Source: Monomorium pharaonis
Taxonomy: Eukaryota > Arthropoda > Insecta > Hymenoptera > Formicidae
Direction of reading: 5' to 3'
Length of the DNA: 64,000 bases
Assembly (NCBI RefSeq): GCF_013373865.1
Contig: NC_050467.1
Location: forward strand, 6,967,237 to 7,031,236
The notes under the pieces were generated by a model. That model was not told where the DNA came from. It did not search any database and saw only the letters and a program-made list of their open reading frames with translations. A program made the position numbers and the translations under genes. This document shows, one piece after another, positions 12,199 through 25,400 of the stretch; within the stretch, counting starts at the first letter, position 1, and every line of letters starts with the position of its first letter.

Positions 12199-12543
12199 TT
12201 TATAAAACTTAATATTCTATGGTTTTTTGGATCGCTGAATCTGAATATGATATCAGAAATCCAAAATTCAAAATGGTAGATCCAATATTGCGGACATTAG
12301 GTTAAAAAAATTAACATATTTTTATAAAACTTGGCATTGTTCTTTAGGACGCTTTGAATATGACATTAAAATTTGAAAATTTAAAGTAGCACTACAAATT
12401 AAAAGTTCAAAATGAAGAATCGACAAATATATAAAAATATTTTGATTTTCTGAAATTGTTCGCCATATTGGACCCGCCATTTTGAATTCTGATATTATAT
12501 TTGGATTCAGCGACCCAAACAATCATAAGATATTTAGTTTTAT
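12199..12543. repeat. Inverted and direct repeat cluster
   Basis: ATAAAACTTAATATTCTATG followed by GGATCGCTGAATCTGAATAT at 12200-12250 is inverted at 12480-12543 (TTTGGATTCAGCGACCC). A direct partial copy of the left unit begins near 12310 (TTTTTATAAAACTTGGCATT, then GGACGC, then GAATATGACAT). Similar phrases (TTTTTGGGGTTGCTGAATCT) recur at 38790 and 38945. This looks like a decayed repeat family with both direct and inverted units. Confidence 0.55.
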
Positions 12544-15500
12544 GGTCATCAAAAGTACTTTGTGTCAATACACATTTGGCTCATGAGATAAAATTTGCTT
12601 CCGACAGCCAAGAGATTAATTCTTGTTTATTGAAAGAATTTTACAAACTATTAAAAAAAATTAAAAACTAAAAAACCAATTTAATTTTGAGCTGAAATGC
12701 GAATACCGTTACTGTATTTGTGTTGTAAATGTCATAAATAATATTCAAAAATATAGTAATTAATTGTAATTAATTTAATATTTTTGTCATATTATTATGA
12801 AAATGTATTATTTAAAATATATAAATTGCCAATGTATCTTCAGTGTATCCTATTCGTGCATATTATACTTTATTATTTTAAATTACTGAATAATTCAGCA
12901 TTTGATTAGTTACATAAACTACTTTTTTTTGTTGTTTGGGATGTCAACTTTAAAGCATAAAAGTATTTTTTTACATCATTCTTGTTTCAAAGTTATGAAT
13001 TTGTATATTAATTATAACATTTATATTTTCTTTTTAATTATTAGGTATACAAATACTTTCTAGGAATATTAAAGTATATGTAAGAGTCACAATAATTTGT
13101 TTATACTTGTAAAAGTAATGAAAATTAATTCAAACGCAAATCACAATTAGTCGTGCGCATAGGTGTTTGAAACAATAGATGTACAGAGTATTATTATGTA
13201 TATTGATATATAAATATGTATTATATAAATAGTATAAAGAATTTATCAAAGGATTCACAATTAGAATACATGTACTAGGATACACAGCATTTTGGATGCT
13301 TTTTATTTTAAGTCGTACATATTTCTTGAAATTTCCTTTTTTTGCTCTTGCTCTTTTTATCGGTCTTTGAATCAATCTTATGTAAGATAATGATCGACGT
13401 TTCTGAACGTTTCCTTACAATAAAGTAGTAGTTAGTTAACTTTATCACTATGTCGTCTGTAAAAATGTAAAATGCTTCTCTGTATGACGACTAGAACGCT
13501 TGAGAAACGTGTGCGTGACTGATTCGTCTCGTTTGACAATGCATATCTCGATCACCTTTGACGACAATTGAGCGAAGTAGTCGACCGTTACGTCAAGTCG
13601 ACCGAGTCCTCTCCGAGGTAACTAGTCTGATTTCATCGCGATTTTTATCTCTTCGAATAAAAATTATTTCTTTATTTTTGTTACTTTAATGGGGATCGTG
13701 ATAATTTTTCGCAGAAAGTCATTATCAATAGTAATTTTTTTAATTGAAAATGAATAGAATTTTTTTAATTTGAATATTTCAAATAAAATTTGAAGTATTT
13801 CTATCATGATTTTATTTATTCTTGATCCTTTGAAGCCCAGATTGATTCCGTTTAATTGAACTTTTTTCCTTTATAATATAATCTTGAAAAATATTACTGA
13901 TAAAGAATTTTATGAATCGAATAAAATAAATCCTCTAGAAATGCGATTTTTCGAATGTACAATAATTATGTGACATATATGTATAGATACGAAAATGAAA
14001 AATTATTAGTTACTTATCTATTTTCGTGAATAATAAATTTATAAATTTTTGCGAAAATTACACAAAATCAAATATCATGAAATTGGTTTGTAAATAGTTA
14101 CATAGTGGTTTGTTTAACGAAAATATTGTTTTTTAAATTAAGATGGAGAATTTTCAGAGTATCCTATCAATGAATATTACTACTTTGTCGATATATAACT
14201 TTTGGAAAGAATGAATTAAAATAAATGTATATAATTACATTGGGTCTTGAAGGGGAAAGATAGATATATAATCTCATTAGTGTTTAATCACTATTAGTTA
14301 ATCATCGATAAACAATCTAAACGAATTTCGAACATTCAATAAGTTTTGCTCAACATTGCTAGCCAGCAAATCTATGGTTTGAGGCGAGATTCTTTGCCAG
14401 CTAACTTTATCGAAAACTAATATAAACGGGTTAAACAGTTAACAATGTTGGAATGTACTTAGAACGCTGAGCACATTTATTAACTTACACTAGATTTTAG
14501 TAGTGACATGTTTATTTTGCAATAATGATAACAGCTAAGCAATACGTAAAAAAATTTTTCTTAAAAATTATTTTAATCTTGTTCGCAAAAATTTTCGCGA
14601 AAGCGCACACAGAAAGAAAGAATAATAAATGCTATATATCGAACTATAATCGACAATTGAACCAATATAATTATTTTATATAAATGCGGATCTGAAAATA
14701 ATTGTATTAGACCATCTAAATAATTATATAGAACGCTAAGCAAGACTACAAGAAGTTTTGATATTTATTTAGCAACCGTCAGTTTAAGTGTCTTATATAT
14801 AATTGTTTTGATAGCCCATCAGAATTATTTTTAGATCTATGTTTAGCTGAATTATTCAGAGACACTTCAATAAAACCATTCTTTACGTGCATCAATTTAT
14901 TTCTATACAAATTATCTGATTCAATTTTTTTCCGTGAGTGTTTTCTTCCGTATTTTCTTCTCTAGAATATCGGAATCTTTTGCCGATTTGAAGTCGATGA
15001 TCGCCCAAGGTAGACGACCGCGTAATAGTCAGTCGAAGAAATTTCAATGCCGCGGCGTTGTACGTATATGCAGAGCCTAACTTGTCAGACTCGCAAATCG
15101 TTAACCCTTCCGCAGTGGCACTGTCATTATCGTTCCGCCTGTTATTACGGTAATCGTAGTAAACGCGCAGCATCGTACGAATACGAGAAATTTTTCTCCT
15201 GTAGACATTTAAATAACGGACGAGATTCTTAAATTACCAATCAAACTTTGAATTGATTTGCATTTTTATTATGCACGATAAGAGATTTCATTTGTATTAA
15301 ATTATGAACGATTTATAGAGTAAAAATATTAGTTTTAATTGTCAAAAACAAAAATTCTGAAATAAATTCAAATTTTTTATATATTTTCCGAACTTATAGT
15401 ATTTACTTTTTTAAAATTAAATTGATTGCCAATTTTAATTATTTTTATGAGAGAAATTAAATTAAAGAGATTGTTAAACATCGACGCATATGAGACGTAG

Positions 15501-16263
15501 ATTTCTCGCGAATCTTTATGCTTGTTTCTTTACGTACCTGAAATTTTTCATAAAAGCTTTCTAATATATATTTAAATGATTTAAAAAGTAAATATTAAAA
15601 AATAGTTGCCAATCATTTTAATTAAAAAAATTAATCTAAAGTGTTAAATCTGGAAATTTTTCTCTCGTATGCAGTATGGCTATAGCTATTTAAAAATCGT
15701 AGAAATACATTGATAGAAAAATATGTTGAATTTGTGACTATAATTATGTAGTAAAATAATTATAGTTAAAACAGTTATTTTGTAGTAATTATTAAAGCTA
15801 TATAATTAATAATTATAGTATATATACTATAGCATTGTATATATGTATATAATTTTTTATACTTGATTTTATTATAAGTATATTTTTTATCAGTGTTCTA
15901 TATTGATATCAGTTTTATATTGATAAATAATCGCCGATTGTGAATTAGCGAACGATATCGATTCCAAGTTTGTCGAAGAATTTCTAATCGCGAGGTAACC
16001 CACGCGTCTGTTCTGACAGACGTTTGCCGCGTGTGTAAATCAAGCCGGGCTAAATATAGCACTTTGATCGGTAACGTGCTAATTACTGGAGAGCCGCGAG
16101 CTCCCTTAACTCCCGGCAGTGCCCAATAAATTTCAGAAAACGAGATAGACAAGAAGAAAGAGTTCCGTGAATCCCCTCCGTTCATCTTCCTCTCGTCGCT
16201 TTGATCGCCGCGAAATGACTTTATCTTGTTATGGCGCGTGAGCTAGCCGCACAGAAAACTTAC
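12544..16263. other. Long AT-rich noncoding stretch
   Basis: There are no recognisable genes. Small GC-richer patches occur at 13480-13620, 14990-15180 and 15940-16200, with open frames in competing phases and no domains. AT-rich sequence at 15715-15850 resembles the interior of the element at 61938 (runs of TATAATTAT). I see no clear termini. Confidence 0.45.
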
Positions 16264-16431
16264 TGATCCCCCGCGCGAATTGCAGCGATGCGCGGCATAT
16301 AATACGAGCGCATCGCGTTGCACTTTCGGATCAAGCGGTCCGAGTAGAGATACGAACGATTTAAGCCAGACGAAACGCACTCGTGCTGCTATTGCCGGTG
16401 GCTGCTGCTCGTCGATAAAACGTCCAGCCAT
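16264..16431 (-). CDS. Candidate first coding exon, unrecognised
   Basis: On the minus strand an ATG at 16431 in a good context (CCCATGG) opens a 56-codon frame. It reaches a consensus splice donor, GTAAGT, at 16263-16258 in phase 0. The predicted peptide starts MAGRFIDEQQPPAIAARVRF and continues with a mildly hydrophobic WLKSFVSLLGPLDPKVQRD stretch. The island is GC-rich against AT-rich flanks. I recognise no family and no downstream exon can be assigned. It could be a real first exon or an accident of composition. Confidence 0.3.
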
Positions 16432-17756
16432 GGGTCGCTGACCCTGGGCTTATTAATCCTTTGACGCACACTTTGGGGGGTTCCCTTTATTTAATTCTCT
16501 TATCGCGGCTCTTTAATTTCGAAGGTATCACAGCTCACAGGGTCTTTTAATTTGATAGAGCAAACGTAATTCCGGATTAATTATATTTCTTATTCGTAAT
16601 GTGTATTTTTCTTATTAATTTTATGCTTAAATGCTTTTATTGCAATTTTTCTCTGGCATTTGATGTCGTTATTATTAAGCTATGTGAAATTTAGGAAAAA
16701 ATAAATTGTGTTTTTGAACAGGATATTTTTATTTTTATCTCAGATTTTTATCTGTGGACTAAAACTCTATAATATTTACTTACCTGTTATTACCTGAGGA
16801 ATATAACAAAAAGTTATTACAAATATCCATTACGGCGTGTTTGGAATGTGTTACTTTATACGAAGTAATTAAGAAACAGTGGAATTGCTTACTCCTTAAG
16901 ACATTACTGGTGGTATAGCTTTTCATAACGATCCTGGAATTTCTTGCTATTAACAAACGCGCTTTACGCAATTATTGTTAGCGAGGCACAATAATCCGGT
17001 CGTCGACTCGTTAAGTTTTTTTTTGACATATATTCTAATTTCTGGGAAATTACAACGGCTTTGCACATAATAGCGATATCGTAACCAATCGTACAACTAT
17101 AGTGCAAGATGAAATCAGATATTTAATGATAATTGCGTGTCGATACGATTTGTTAATTTGAAATGCTATTGTAGACCAAAGCTGGAATTAATATCTCAAA
17201 TTAAATTTATTATCAATTGAATTGTGATGTAGAAGCATCATCTTTAAAAACTGCAAAGAACTTATTGCGAAACATATCACTCTAGTCAGGATTCGAATCT
17301 GGAACTTTTTTTTTCTGTCACGGATGTCATACCAATTTGATTACTGGGACATGTGAGGTGATATTTGTCGCAATAATCAGATAATAATGGGAGTGATTTT
17401 TTTTTTAAGTGACGTGTACATAAACAATAATAAATTGAACATTACATTGGTATGTAAGAACAAATGGCATTTTTTATCATTGTATTAATTACACATCGAT
17501 CTAATTAACTCATTAAAATGTATTAATAAAAGTAAATGGAAAGTAGATTGTATAATGTATGTCGGGATGATCTTAATCTTTGGATGTGTTAATTCTTTGG
17601 AACAAATAGAAACTTGTATTTTTAGCTGTCTATCATTATCTTTCTTACGAATGTTAAATATAAAAAAAATATGAAAAATAAGGGAAAAAGTTAAAAAAAG
17701 AAAAAAGGAGATAAACGTGATTGCTCTCTTCGGTAAAACTTCGTGTGACGGAAAAA
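16432..17756. other. AT-rich noncoding stretch
   Basis: No coding or repeat feature is supported. A minus-strand open frame of 143 codons (17485-17916) runs into the dispersed repeat and has a low-complexity, lysine- and phenylalanine-rich translation. It was not accepted. Confidence 0.45.
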
Positions 17757-18235
17757 AAGCTTTTGTTACACATGCGTCGAAAGTGGTTTCTTTCGTGTCA
17801 CTTTTTTGTTCGGAAAATCGTCGATTTCTCACAGACAGTTTTCTCGCACAACTTATTACTGCACCGTTTTTATCTCCCAGTAGATGAAGTGAATCAAGCA
17901 GAAAAATTTCCTGCACGACGTTTTATCATTTTTCAGACGTTTTTATTCGTTGTCACACTTGCATGCACGTCATCTCGTGACACGCACACGATAGCTTTCG
18001 CAGAATTTTCGATATTTCTTCGCTATCTTGCAATGGTAACTCTCGCAGAATTACCGACGATTCGTCGCTTTCACGAACCTAATCTTGAATAATCTGTCAA
18101 TTTGTGAGAACTCGAAGACACTTAAAGATCACACTTTAACGCACGGATAACAAAAAATGGTGTGCAACACATGTACATCGGTTTTTTCCCACTCGTGCTG
18201 GAAAATCCTACTTTGCGCACTTGTTACACAAGATA
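17757..18235 (+). repeat. Dispersed ~450-bp repeat, copy 2
   Basis: This copy is bounded by TTTTGTTACACATGCGTCG and CACTTGTTACACA and is homologous to 5485-5880 and to the reverse complement of 47037-47490. It contains two short internal near-repeats (GATAGCTTTCGCAGAATTTT and TAACTCTCGCAGAATTACCG). About 70 bp beyond its right end, the sequence GAGAAAATTTTCTTTGTGTA near 18298-18317 resembles the CACGGAG-family terminus. Confidence 0.65.
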
Positions 18236-20427
18236 CTGTTTTTTTATTTTAAATAACTATAAAATAAAAACGTAATTTTATGTATATAGGAAATAGAAGA
18301 GAAAATTTTCTTTGTGTACATAATTTATTAATTAAGTTATATTTAATATATTTGTACATTTATGTGTCTCTTTGTTTTTAAGATTGCGCTCGAGGGCAAT
18401 TATTCCCAGAGCACAAAATAAATGAAGAACTAATATTCTCTCTCTTTCTCTCTCTCGATAATTTAAAACTGTTTTCGTGAAGTTCTTGCGTGACAGTAAC
18501 AATTGCCCTGTATGCACGTAATCCTTGTACCTGAAAGCTTCATCTGGTGGCAAAGCTGCTACGTGCAGCGAACGAGATGGTAACTCGTATTACGGTTCGC
18601 TAATACTACAGTTACGTTAATGTTTGCGACAGAAGGAAGCCGAAGAGATATACGGAAGATGCGGGATTAAGGAGGGACTGAGCGATCGTCATGACGTTCT
18701 CCTCGTCTTTCGTACGAGCTTCCTCTTCCGCGAGGCGGATTATTGCATTATCATATAATTAATTGGTCTACCGGTTTCCTCCGCAAGAAATGCACAAAGT
18801 AGAGCATGTCTGAATACGCTGAACAAAATCGCTTCTTCAATTTTTTTTTGTTTTAAAAAATTCCAGAATCAGGATCAATAAGTAACAAAATTCCTAACAT
18901 CTCGAGTATGATGAAGCATGGCCGTACAGTTTTCAAACATAGAGAACGTACAAGTTTAGCGGCTGTTAAGTCGAGATGGTGTGAGTTTAGGAATCGGTGC
19001 AACAACCTCTTCCCCTATTTTGCCAGAATATTTATTACGTATTTTCTCGCTTGCGACGTTACAATCTGAGATAGACGTGAGTAAACAGGCCTTAATGTCA
19101 AATAGATTTGCAGCCAGACTGGAGACACACGCATACGCAAGTCTATAAACATGTACGTCTTATGCCTCCACGCATTCCGGCATTATGAAGTTCGCGTAAT
19201 ATGCATGAAACTCAGAATTCATGGATCACGCAATGTCGGTCACGCACGCCTCTCGCAGTCGGGCGATTCAGATCTGACTGGAGCATTAAGTGCCCGTGAT
19301 CTTTATCGGCGGATCTATAAATCCGAGAAGCGTAGCGCCGGCTCCATCACACTCGGGCGATGTGAATTCGCGGGACAACGGCGTCGTTAGAGCCAATTTC
19401 CGAGCTTCCGCCACCGACGTAACAGTGGTGGTACTTGCGGCGAATAAAAGCGGAATCTCACCATCTCTCTCTCGTGCTCTCTTTGAAAACGCGTATCTGT
19501 GAGAAACACCCGTGACACATCTGCACGCAGTTTTGAATAACGAGCTAGTGGTAAAAAAAAATCCCTACTTTAGAATAGCTAATTACCTTAATCGCTTCAT
19601 TACTTCAAATAGCACTTGACGAGGCTAGATGAGCCGAGTCTCCGAACGCCTGTCATAAAGTAGAGCTTACTCCTTCAAGCGTCATCGCGCCGATGCTCTG
19701 CTCTATTAACGGCGACGAGGAAAACGTGGGTAACGGTATCGTTTGCGCGTGCGAGTTCCGGTTACGATCTTCGAGAGAGCCGGCGGCGGGTCCGCGATAG
19801 TCCGCGGCTTCGCTCCGGCAGGAAGTCACGCTGCCGGAAATCGTGTCGCAAAGTAACGTTACCGAGAGTCGTGCTCGGAAACCACGAGAAAGAGAGAACG
19901 CGAGAAGTAGTAGGATATAGGGAGACAGAGGCGCGAGGTATAATTGAGGAATATTTCGTTCTACTTCTTAATCACCTGAGTATGCGTAAGAAGTGCCGCG
20001 TTGCCTCTCTGGATAATTATTAACGTCTTACCTGTGAGAAAATTTTCCCTGCCGTTACGCTGGTCTAATTAAATCGAATTGGCGTAGTCTGGACGAGAAA
20101 TTAATCGGCAAATTTATACATATTATTTCTGCTTTGCTGATTTCTCCCTTTGAACATATGTAGTTTGTAAATTGTGTGCCTTCTCTTTTTACATTTAATA
20201 TATCAACACACACATTCAATTTCTGTAAATTGAAGTAAAACCAGCGAAAAGTTAAGTTGTAAGTTAGTCAAGAACGTCAACATCATGAACAATTTTGTTT
20301 CACCAAGAATCAAACAAAAAAAAAAAACGAAAAATATAAATGTAATAAATTAATTTGTATAGAATAAATATAAAACAATTAATGTACAAATATTTACAGT
20401 AAATATAAAATTTCTGTAAGAATCATT
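18236..20427. other. Noncoding stretch with GC-rich patches
   Basis: The segments at 18540-18760 and 19100-19500 are GC-balanced, and 19690-19900 is strongly GC-rich. Open frames there are short and overlap in several phases. No splice-flanked exon stood out. These islands could include promoter or exon sequence that cannot be recognised without alignment. Confidence 0.4.
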
Positions 20428-20636
20428 CTCTAAATTACAGTTTATTATCACTGATTTGCTGTGGTATATTTATAGTTGTGATAATTAGAGAATATTCATT
20501 GTCTTTTAATGATTTTCACTTCAGATTAATGTATAATCACTAAAAGATCAGTAAATTTATTTCACTGATTGAGTTATAAGTATACTATTAAAAATCAGTG
20601 TATTTTTACTAATTTTTCACTGATTGTAGTCTAGAG
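20428..20636. mobile_element. Palindromic MITE, CTCTAA family, copy 3
   Basis: The element starts CTCTAAATTACAGTTTATTA, shares ATCACTGATTTGCTGTGGTA with the copies at 2810 and 8636, and ends ACTGATTGTAGTCTAGAG. The length (209 bp) is close to the other copies. It is non-coding. Confidence 0.7.
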
Positions 20637-22046
20637 AACAAACAAGTACAAAAGGTTTTTTTTCTTTTAAATTCTCAAAATTAAAGCTGAAAACTATTTT
20701 TATATCTATTAAATGTTTGAAAAAAATTACATATTTATATAATGAACAATTTGAAAATAACAAGGTTTTTCTGATTTCTGAAAATTTAACGTTTTGGACT
20801 TGCTTCGGTCTTGTGAACCGCCTTTCAATTGAGAATCCAATTTTCCATTTACGTTTTTTGTAAAATCGTGAAAATTTATTAACTTCTGTCGTCTCTCTGT
20901 CACTACTGGGAAAACTCGACTTCATATTTATCGTTGCCGACACCCAGTGCGACTCTTATAACGTACTCTGTATGTAACAAGACTTCGCGAGAATTTTCTC
21001 GCCTAGGACGAGGACTAACGAGCACCGACAGCAAGATGACTCCGTTGTAATTACCGTGTCAGATTAGATTAGAGATGGCAGGATAATTGGATCGCGTAGG
21101 CCGTCGATAACATAACGCGATCTCTAACGAGAGTTCTCTCCTTCCTCTTCCCCCTCTCTCTCTTTCTCTCTCTATCTCTCTCTTTTTCTCTAACCCCGAG
21201 ACCCCTATATAGCAATAAACGTTAGTTTTCTCGACGACTAGACCGGCAATGAAAGTCGAGCGGGCTAAGCCGGCCCTTCCTACGCGCGGCGCAACGGCTT
21301 TACAGTGATCGACTATTCCTGGACTCAGGTCGGCTCGTGAATCAACTTTGTCGCTGAAAATATAGTAGATGTACATACACGCGTTCGAGCGGAAGTGCGT
21401 TCATAAGTGCACCGACGCGCATAGGTGTCAGACGAAGAATAGTGATATATTTCACTGAGACGTAATTGAGTTCTGAAAGAAACGTAAATGAAATTCATGG
21501 ACTTTTATATTTCACAGTTTCCTTTATACTTCTAATAATGGCTACGTTCAGCAGAAAAAGAAGCTTTTTTGCAACTGTTATAAGATTCTTCAATACGATT
21601 GATTTTTGTTCTTACTTTTTATTGAATCTGAATGTATACACCAATTGTATAAGATAACTTTACAACAGTTTTTTTGCAAAACTTTTTTCTGGTAAACGCA
21701 GTCAATCTATGCCAGTGGGCGGGAATCTAAAAATCTGCGCATATCCTTGAATTTGCACAGAATTATATAGTACACTAAGAGAAAAATTACCGTAATTTAT
21801 TATAATTATATTTTATAATCATTTTCGGCATCAATTGTATATTTATTATTGTTTTAAATATGCAAATTATAACTATTAGTTATTAAGCATTTGCTTATTA
21901 CGACTAAATAAATAGTAAGCCGATGTTAAAAAATGGTTATATTAAATTTATTTTTAATTGTATATAATTGTACATTATATACAAAATATATTGATTTTAC
22001 ATAAAATATACATTTATCTCGAAAATTTATTTTATTTTTATTTCTA

Positions 22047-22050
<4 letters not shown>
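20637..22050. other. Noncoding stretch with CT-rich and AT-rich blocks
   Basis: A GC-richer block at 20940-21440 contains a (CT)n-like tract at about 21138-21190. From 21773 the sequence CACTAAGAGAAAAATTACCG after a TA looks like the left end of an AT-rich element related to 61938-62293, but no matching right end was found. No gene is supported. Confidence 0.4.
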
Positions 22051-22116
<66 letters not shown>

Positions 22117-22125
22117 TTCTCTCTC
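22051..22125. repeat. (CT)n microsatellite
   Basis: About 75 bp of CT dinucleotides, interrupted by three CTTT variants toward the right end. It lies within AT-rich sequence, 240 bp from the retrotransposon insertion point. Confidence 0.95.
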
Positions 22126-22368
22126 AATATTTTACTCATGTTTGATATTTCAAATTGTCATTAATTTATAATAAAATGTTTTAATGTTTTAATAGTTGCT
22201 AAAACTATAAACTTAAAATAATTATTAATAATAATAATTACTATAAAAATAGAGCTTCTAGCTATGATTATTTTGCACAACATTTTGTCTATCTTAAAAC
22301 ACAATCCTAAACTGAAATAGTCGAATTAAATTGATAAATAATTTGTTTTAATGTTTATTGTTTCCTAT

Positions 22369-22382
22369 TTATACTATGTTAA
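22369..22382. repeat. 14-bp target-site duplication, left copy
   Basis: TTATACTATGTTAA is repeated exactly at 27582-27595, immediately outside the two ends of the non-LTR element. The bases beyond each copy differ. This defines the insertion and shows that the element is complete at its 5' end. Confidence 0.92.
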
Positions 22383-22402
22383 TGGTAATAGTAATAGTAG
22401 TG
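22383..22402 (-). other. 3' tail of triplet repeats
   Basis: Reading the sense strand, the element ends CACTACTATTACTATTACCA directly against the duplicated target. Triplet tails in place of poly(A) occur in several I-group clades. The tail marks the site of target-primed reverse transcription. Confidence 0.75.
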
Positions 22403-22477
22403 ACGGGGGCGGTCCTCCTGCGAAGCCCACTTTGGCACTTAGACCGAGTCCATTGTGCCTCCCCGTTGTCAGCTGCC

Positions 22478-25400
22478 CTAGCGGGGCCCCGCTTCCTTCC
22501 AAAAGCGGAGCAGATCCCCCACAGGCAGCTGTCTCACCTGGTACGGTTCTAGAAAACCTGAGCCCAGCAGGCGTGTTCTTGGTCCGACCAGTGCTGGGCA
22601 ATTCCCAAGAATGTGGAGGCTAGTTTCCTCCTCCTCACCGCACAGCCTACAGCTGGGCGTATCACTACGGCCCAATTTGTGCAGGTGATAGTTGAGATCC
22701 CCATGGCCCGTGAGCAGTTGTGTCGCGAGCCTGGCGTCCCTCCTACTTAGAGATCTTATGCTCCTGGCCAGGTTCTCGCTAGGGCATTCCCCTAGCATGG
22801 CCCTAGCCTGTCTGCATTTGCTCTCTGTTTCTTTCCTCCAGTGTTCAAGATGCTGGTCCCGGAGCCAGCTCCTGATTCTCCCCCTGCCTAGGCAGAAAGA
22901 GATCCCAACAGCCGGTTCAGGTCCCAACAGTCTTGTTTCGGCCGCCTCCTTAGCAAGCAGGTCCGCCATTTCGTTGCCCTTGATCCCTGCGTGCCCAGGG
23001 ACCCATACTAGGCCGACATCATTCTTCTCCGCCAACTCATCCAGTACGCACTTGCAGTCCCAGACCAGCCGCGAGTTAATTCTTGGACCCTCAAGCGCCT
23101 TAAGCGCCGCCTGACTGTCCGAGTAAATCCGGATGCGCCTTCTCACCCTATCAGACTCTAATAGGTTCTGGGCACATCTCATGATGGCTAACACCTCCGC
23201 CTGGAAAACCGTAGCGTGCTCGCCAAGCGGAACGACGATTCTTGCCCGGTCGCGCTGACAGTAAAGACCAGCTCCAGAGCCCGCACTCGTTTTGGAGCCA
23301 TCCGTGAACCAGACGTCCCCGTCCCGAGGAACCGGTCCCTTAGAGCCGTTCCACTCCCCGCGCCCGGGGAAGCTTATCCTGTACCCTCTTTCGAAAGTAC
23401 GAATCACCGGCCTCCTATCCTGTCCCATTGCAAAAATGGTGCTCGATAGGATTCCTTCGGGAAATCTCGTGTGGAGGGCTCCTGCCTTCCACCTTGATTC
23501 ACACCTTAAGCGGTAGGCCGCCGTCGCCGCGGCCGCCACTACCACCCGATCGAGGGGCTCGACGCCAAGCAGCATTCCCATCGCCACCACCGGCGTGGTC
23601 CGCATGGCCCCCAGAGCCCCTCTTAAAACTAGAGCTCTGACGTGCTCCAGCGCTAACTTAGCGGTCTTTCCCAAAACCCTTGGCCACCATACGACAGACG
23701 CGTAAAGCAGCCTAGGTTTGAGTATCGCCGTGTATATCCAGTGGACCATTTTTGGTTTGAGACCCCAGGTCTGCCCGAATGTCCTTCTGCATATCCAGAA
23801 GTAGGAGCACACACTCCTGCAACGGTTCTCGAGATGTTCCTTCCATGTCAGCTTCCTATCTAGGATCACTCCCAGATATTTAGTCGATACGGTTGGAACT
23901 AATCTCGTTCCCCCAAGGACCGGCCCCTCCACTGGGCCTACCTTGTACCTGCGAGTGAAGATTACGAGCCCGGTCTTCAGTGGATTCACCGCCAGACCAG
24001 TCTCGCCGCACCACTCCTCGATCACCTCTAAGGCTCTCTGCGTGAGCTCCAGAAGCGTCTCCAAAAAGGGTCCTCGTATCAGGATAGCCAGATCATCCGC
24101 ATATCCTAATGTAAAGAAGCTCCTTTCGTTCAGCGTCCTGAGCAGTCTATCCGCCACCAGACACCATAATAGTGGAGAGAGAACTCCCCCTTGCGGGCAG
24201 CCTCTCTTCACCCATCCACTGACCTTCACTGTTCCCAATGAGGCCGTTACCTGTCGCCCAAGCATGCCTCTGATCCAATCCACGATCCTTTCCGGCACAC
24301 CTCTGCGAGTAGCTTCCTCACACACCACCTCGTGCGGTGTGTTGTTAAAAGCTCCTTCTATATCTAGAAAGGTGCCAACCACGAAGCCTTTCCTCTCCAG
24401 TTGCTCCTCGATAAACGATACAGCGGAGTGAAGCGCCGATTCTGTGGAGTATCCCGTGCGATACGCGTGCTGATTCCCATGCAGCGGGTGCTGCAGTAGA
24501 ACCACGTCGCGTATGTAGACATCCACCAGCCTTTCCAGCGTCTTAAGAAGAAAAGACGTTAGGCTGATAGGACGAAAATCCTTGGCGGAGCTGTGGCCCG
24601 TTCTTCCCGCTTTGGGAATGAACACAACTCTCGCCTGCCTCCAAGCCCTAGGTGTATAGCCCAGTGCCAAACAAGCCCTTAGCGTCCGCGTGAGCGGCCC
24701 GGTGATCTGCTCCAGCCCTTCCTGGAGAAGGGCCGGAAATACCCGGTCCGGCCCAGCCGACTTAAAGGGCTTGAAACCTCCTACGGCCCATTTGACCTTG
24801 TTCGGCCCAACGATTTTTGCCGCAAGAGACCAGTCTTCTCCTCGCACCCTACGGAGATTTGAGTTTCCCTGGTGGACGTCTTCCTCCGGGCCTCCGCGGA
24901 AGCCCGGAAAGTTCGACTCCAGCAGGTAATTCAGGCATCGCTCTCCAGACGCCATCGTCCCATCGTCGAGCCGAATGGCCTCCAGAGCCGCGTTCCGATC
25001 CCTGGCTAAGACTCTGCCGAGCCTAGCGGCTTCAGGTATCCCCTCCACCGACTCGCAGAATCTCCTCCAGCTCTCCTTTTTAGCCCTTACCACAGAGTCT
25101 CTATAGGCCTTCTGAGCCCTTCGATGAAGGTCCCAGTCAGCCTGGCGGCCCGTGTTCCTGGCCCTGTTCCAGGCACGACGTGCAGCACTTCTGAGCTCCT
25201 GTAGCTTGGGGTTCCACCAGGCGACTTCCTTAGTATCTCTCACCGTCCTTTCTGGGCAGTTGTTCTCGAAGCTGCCGACGAGAGCCCTCTGCAGATGCTC
25301 GACGCACAGCTCGATTTCTTGAGGGGTCCCATGTCTTTTGGGAAACTCCCTAAGACCGACAGCCAGGTCCTCTCGAAACGAGTCCCAGTCCGTCTTCCTC

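Noticed and set aside
17280..17320. TTCGAATC sequence resembling a tRNA T-loop
   Set aside because: The flanking bases do not form a 5-bp T stem on either strand, and no A box or acceptor stem was found.
17721..18092. 123-codon frame in the dispersed repeat, with similar-looking frames in the other copies
   Set aside because: The matching stretches fall in different reading frames in the three copies, so the homology is at DNA level only.
22692..24431. Plus-strand open frames across the retrotransposon
   Set aside because: They are antisense shadows of ORF2 in GC-rich sequence, with no independent domains.
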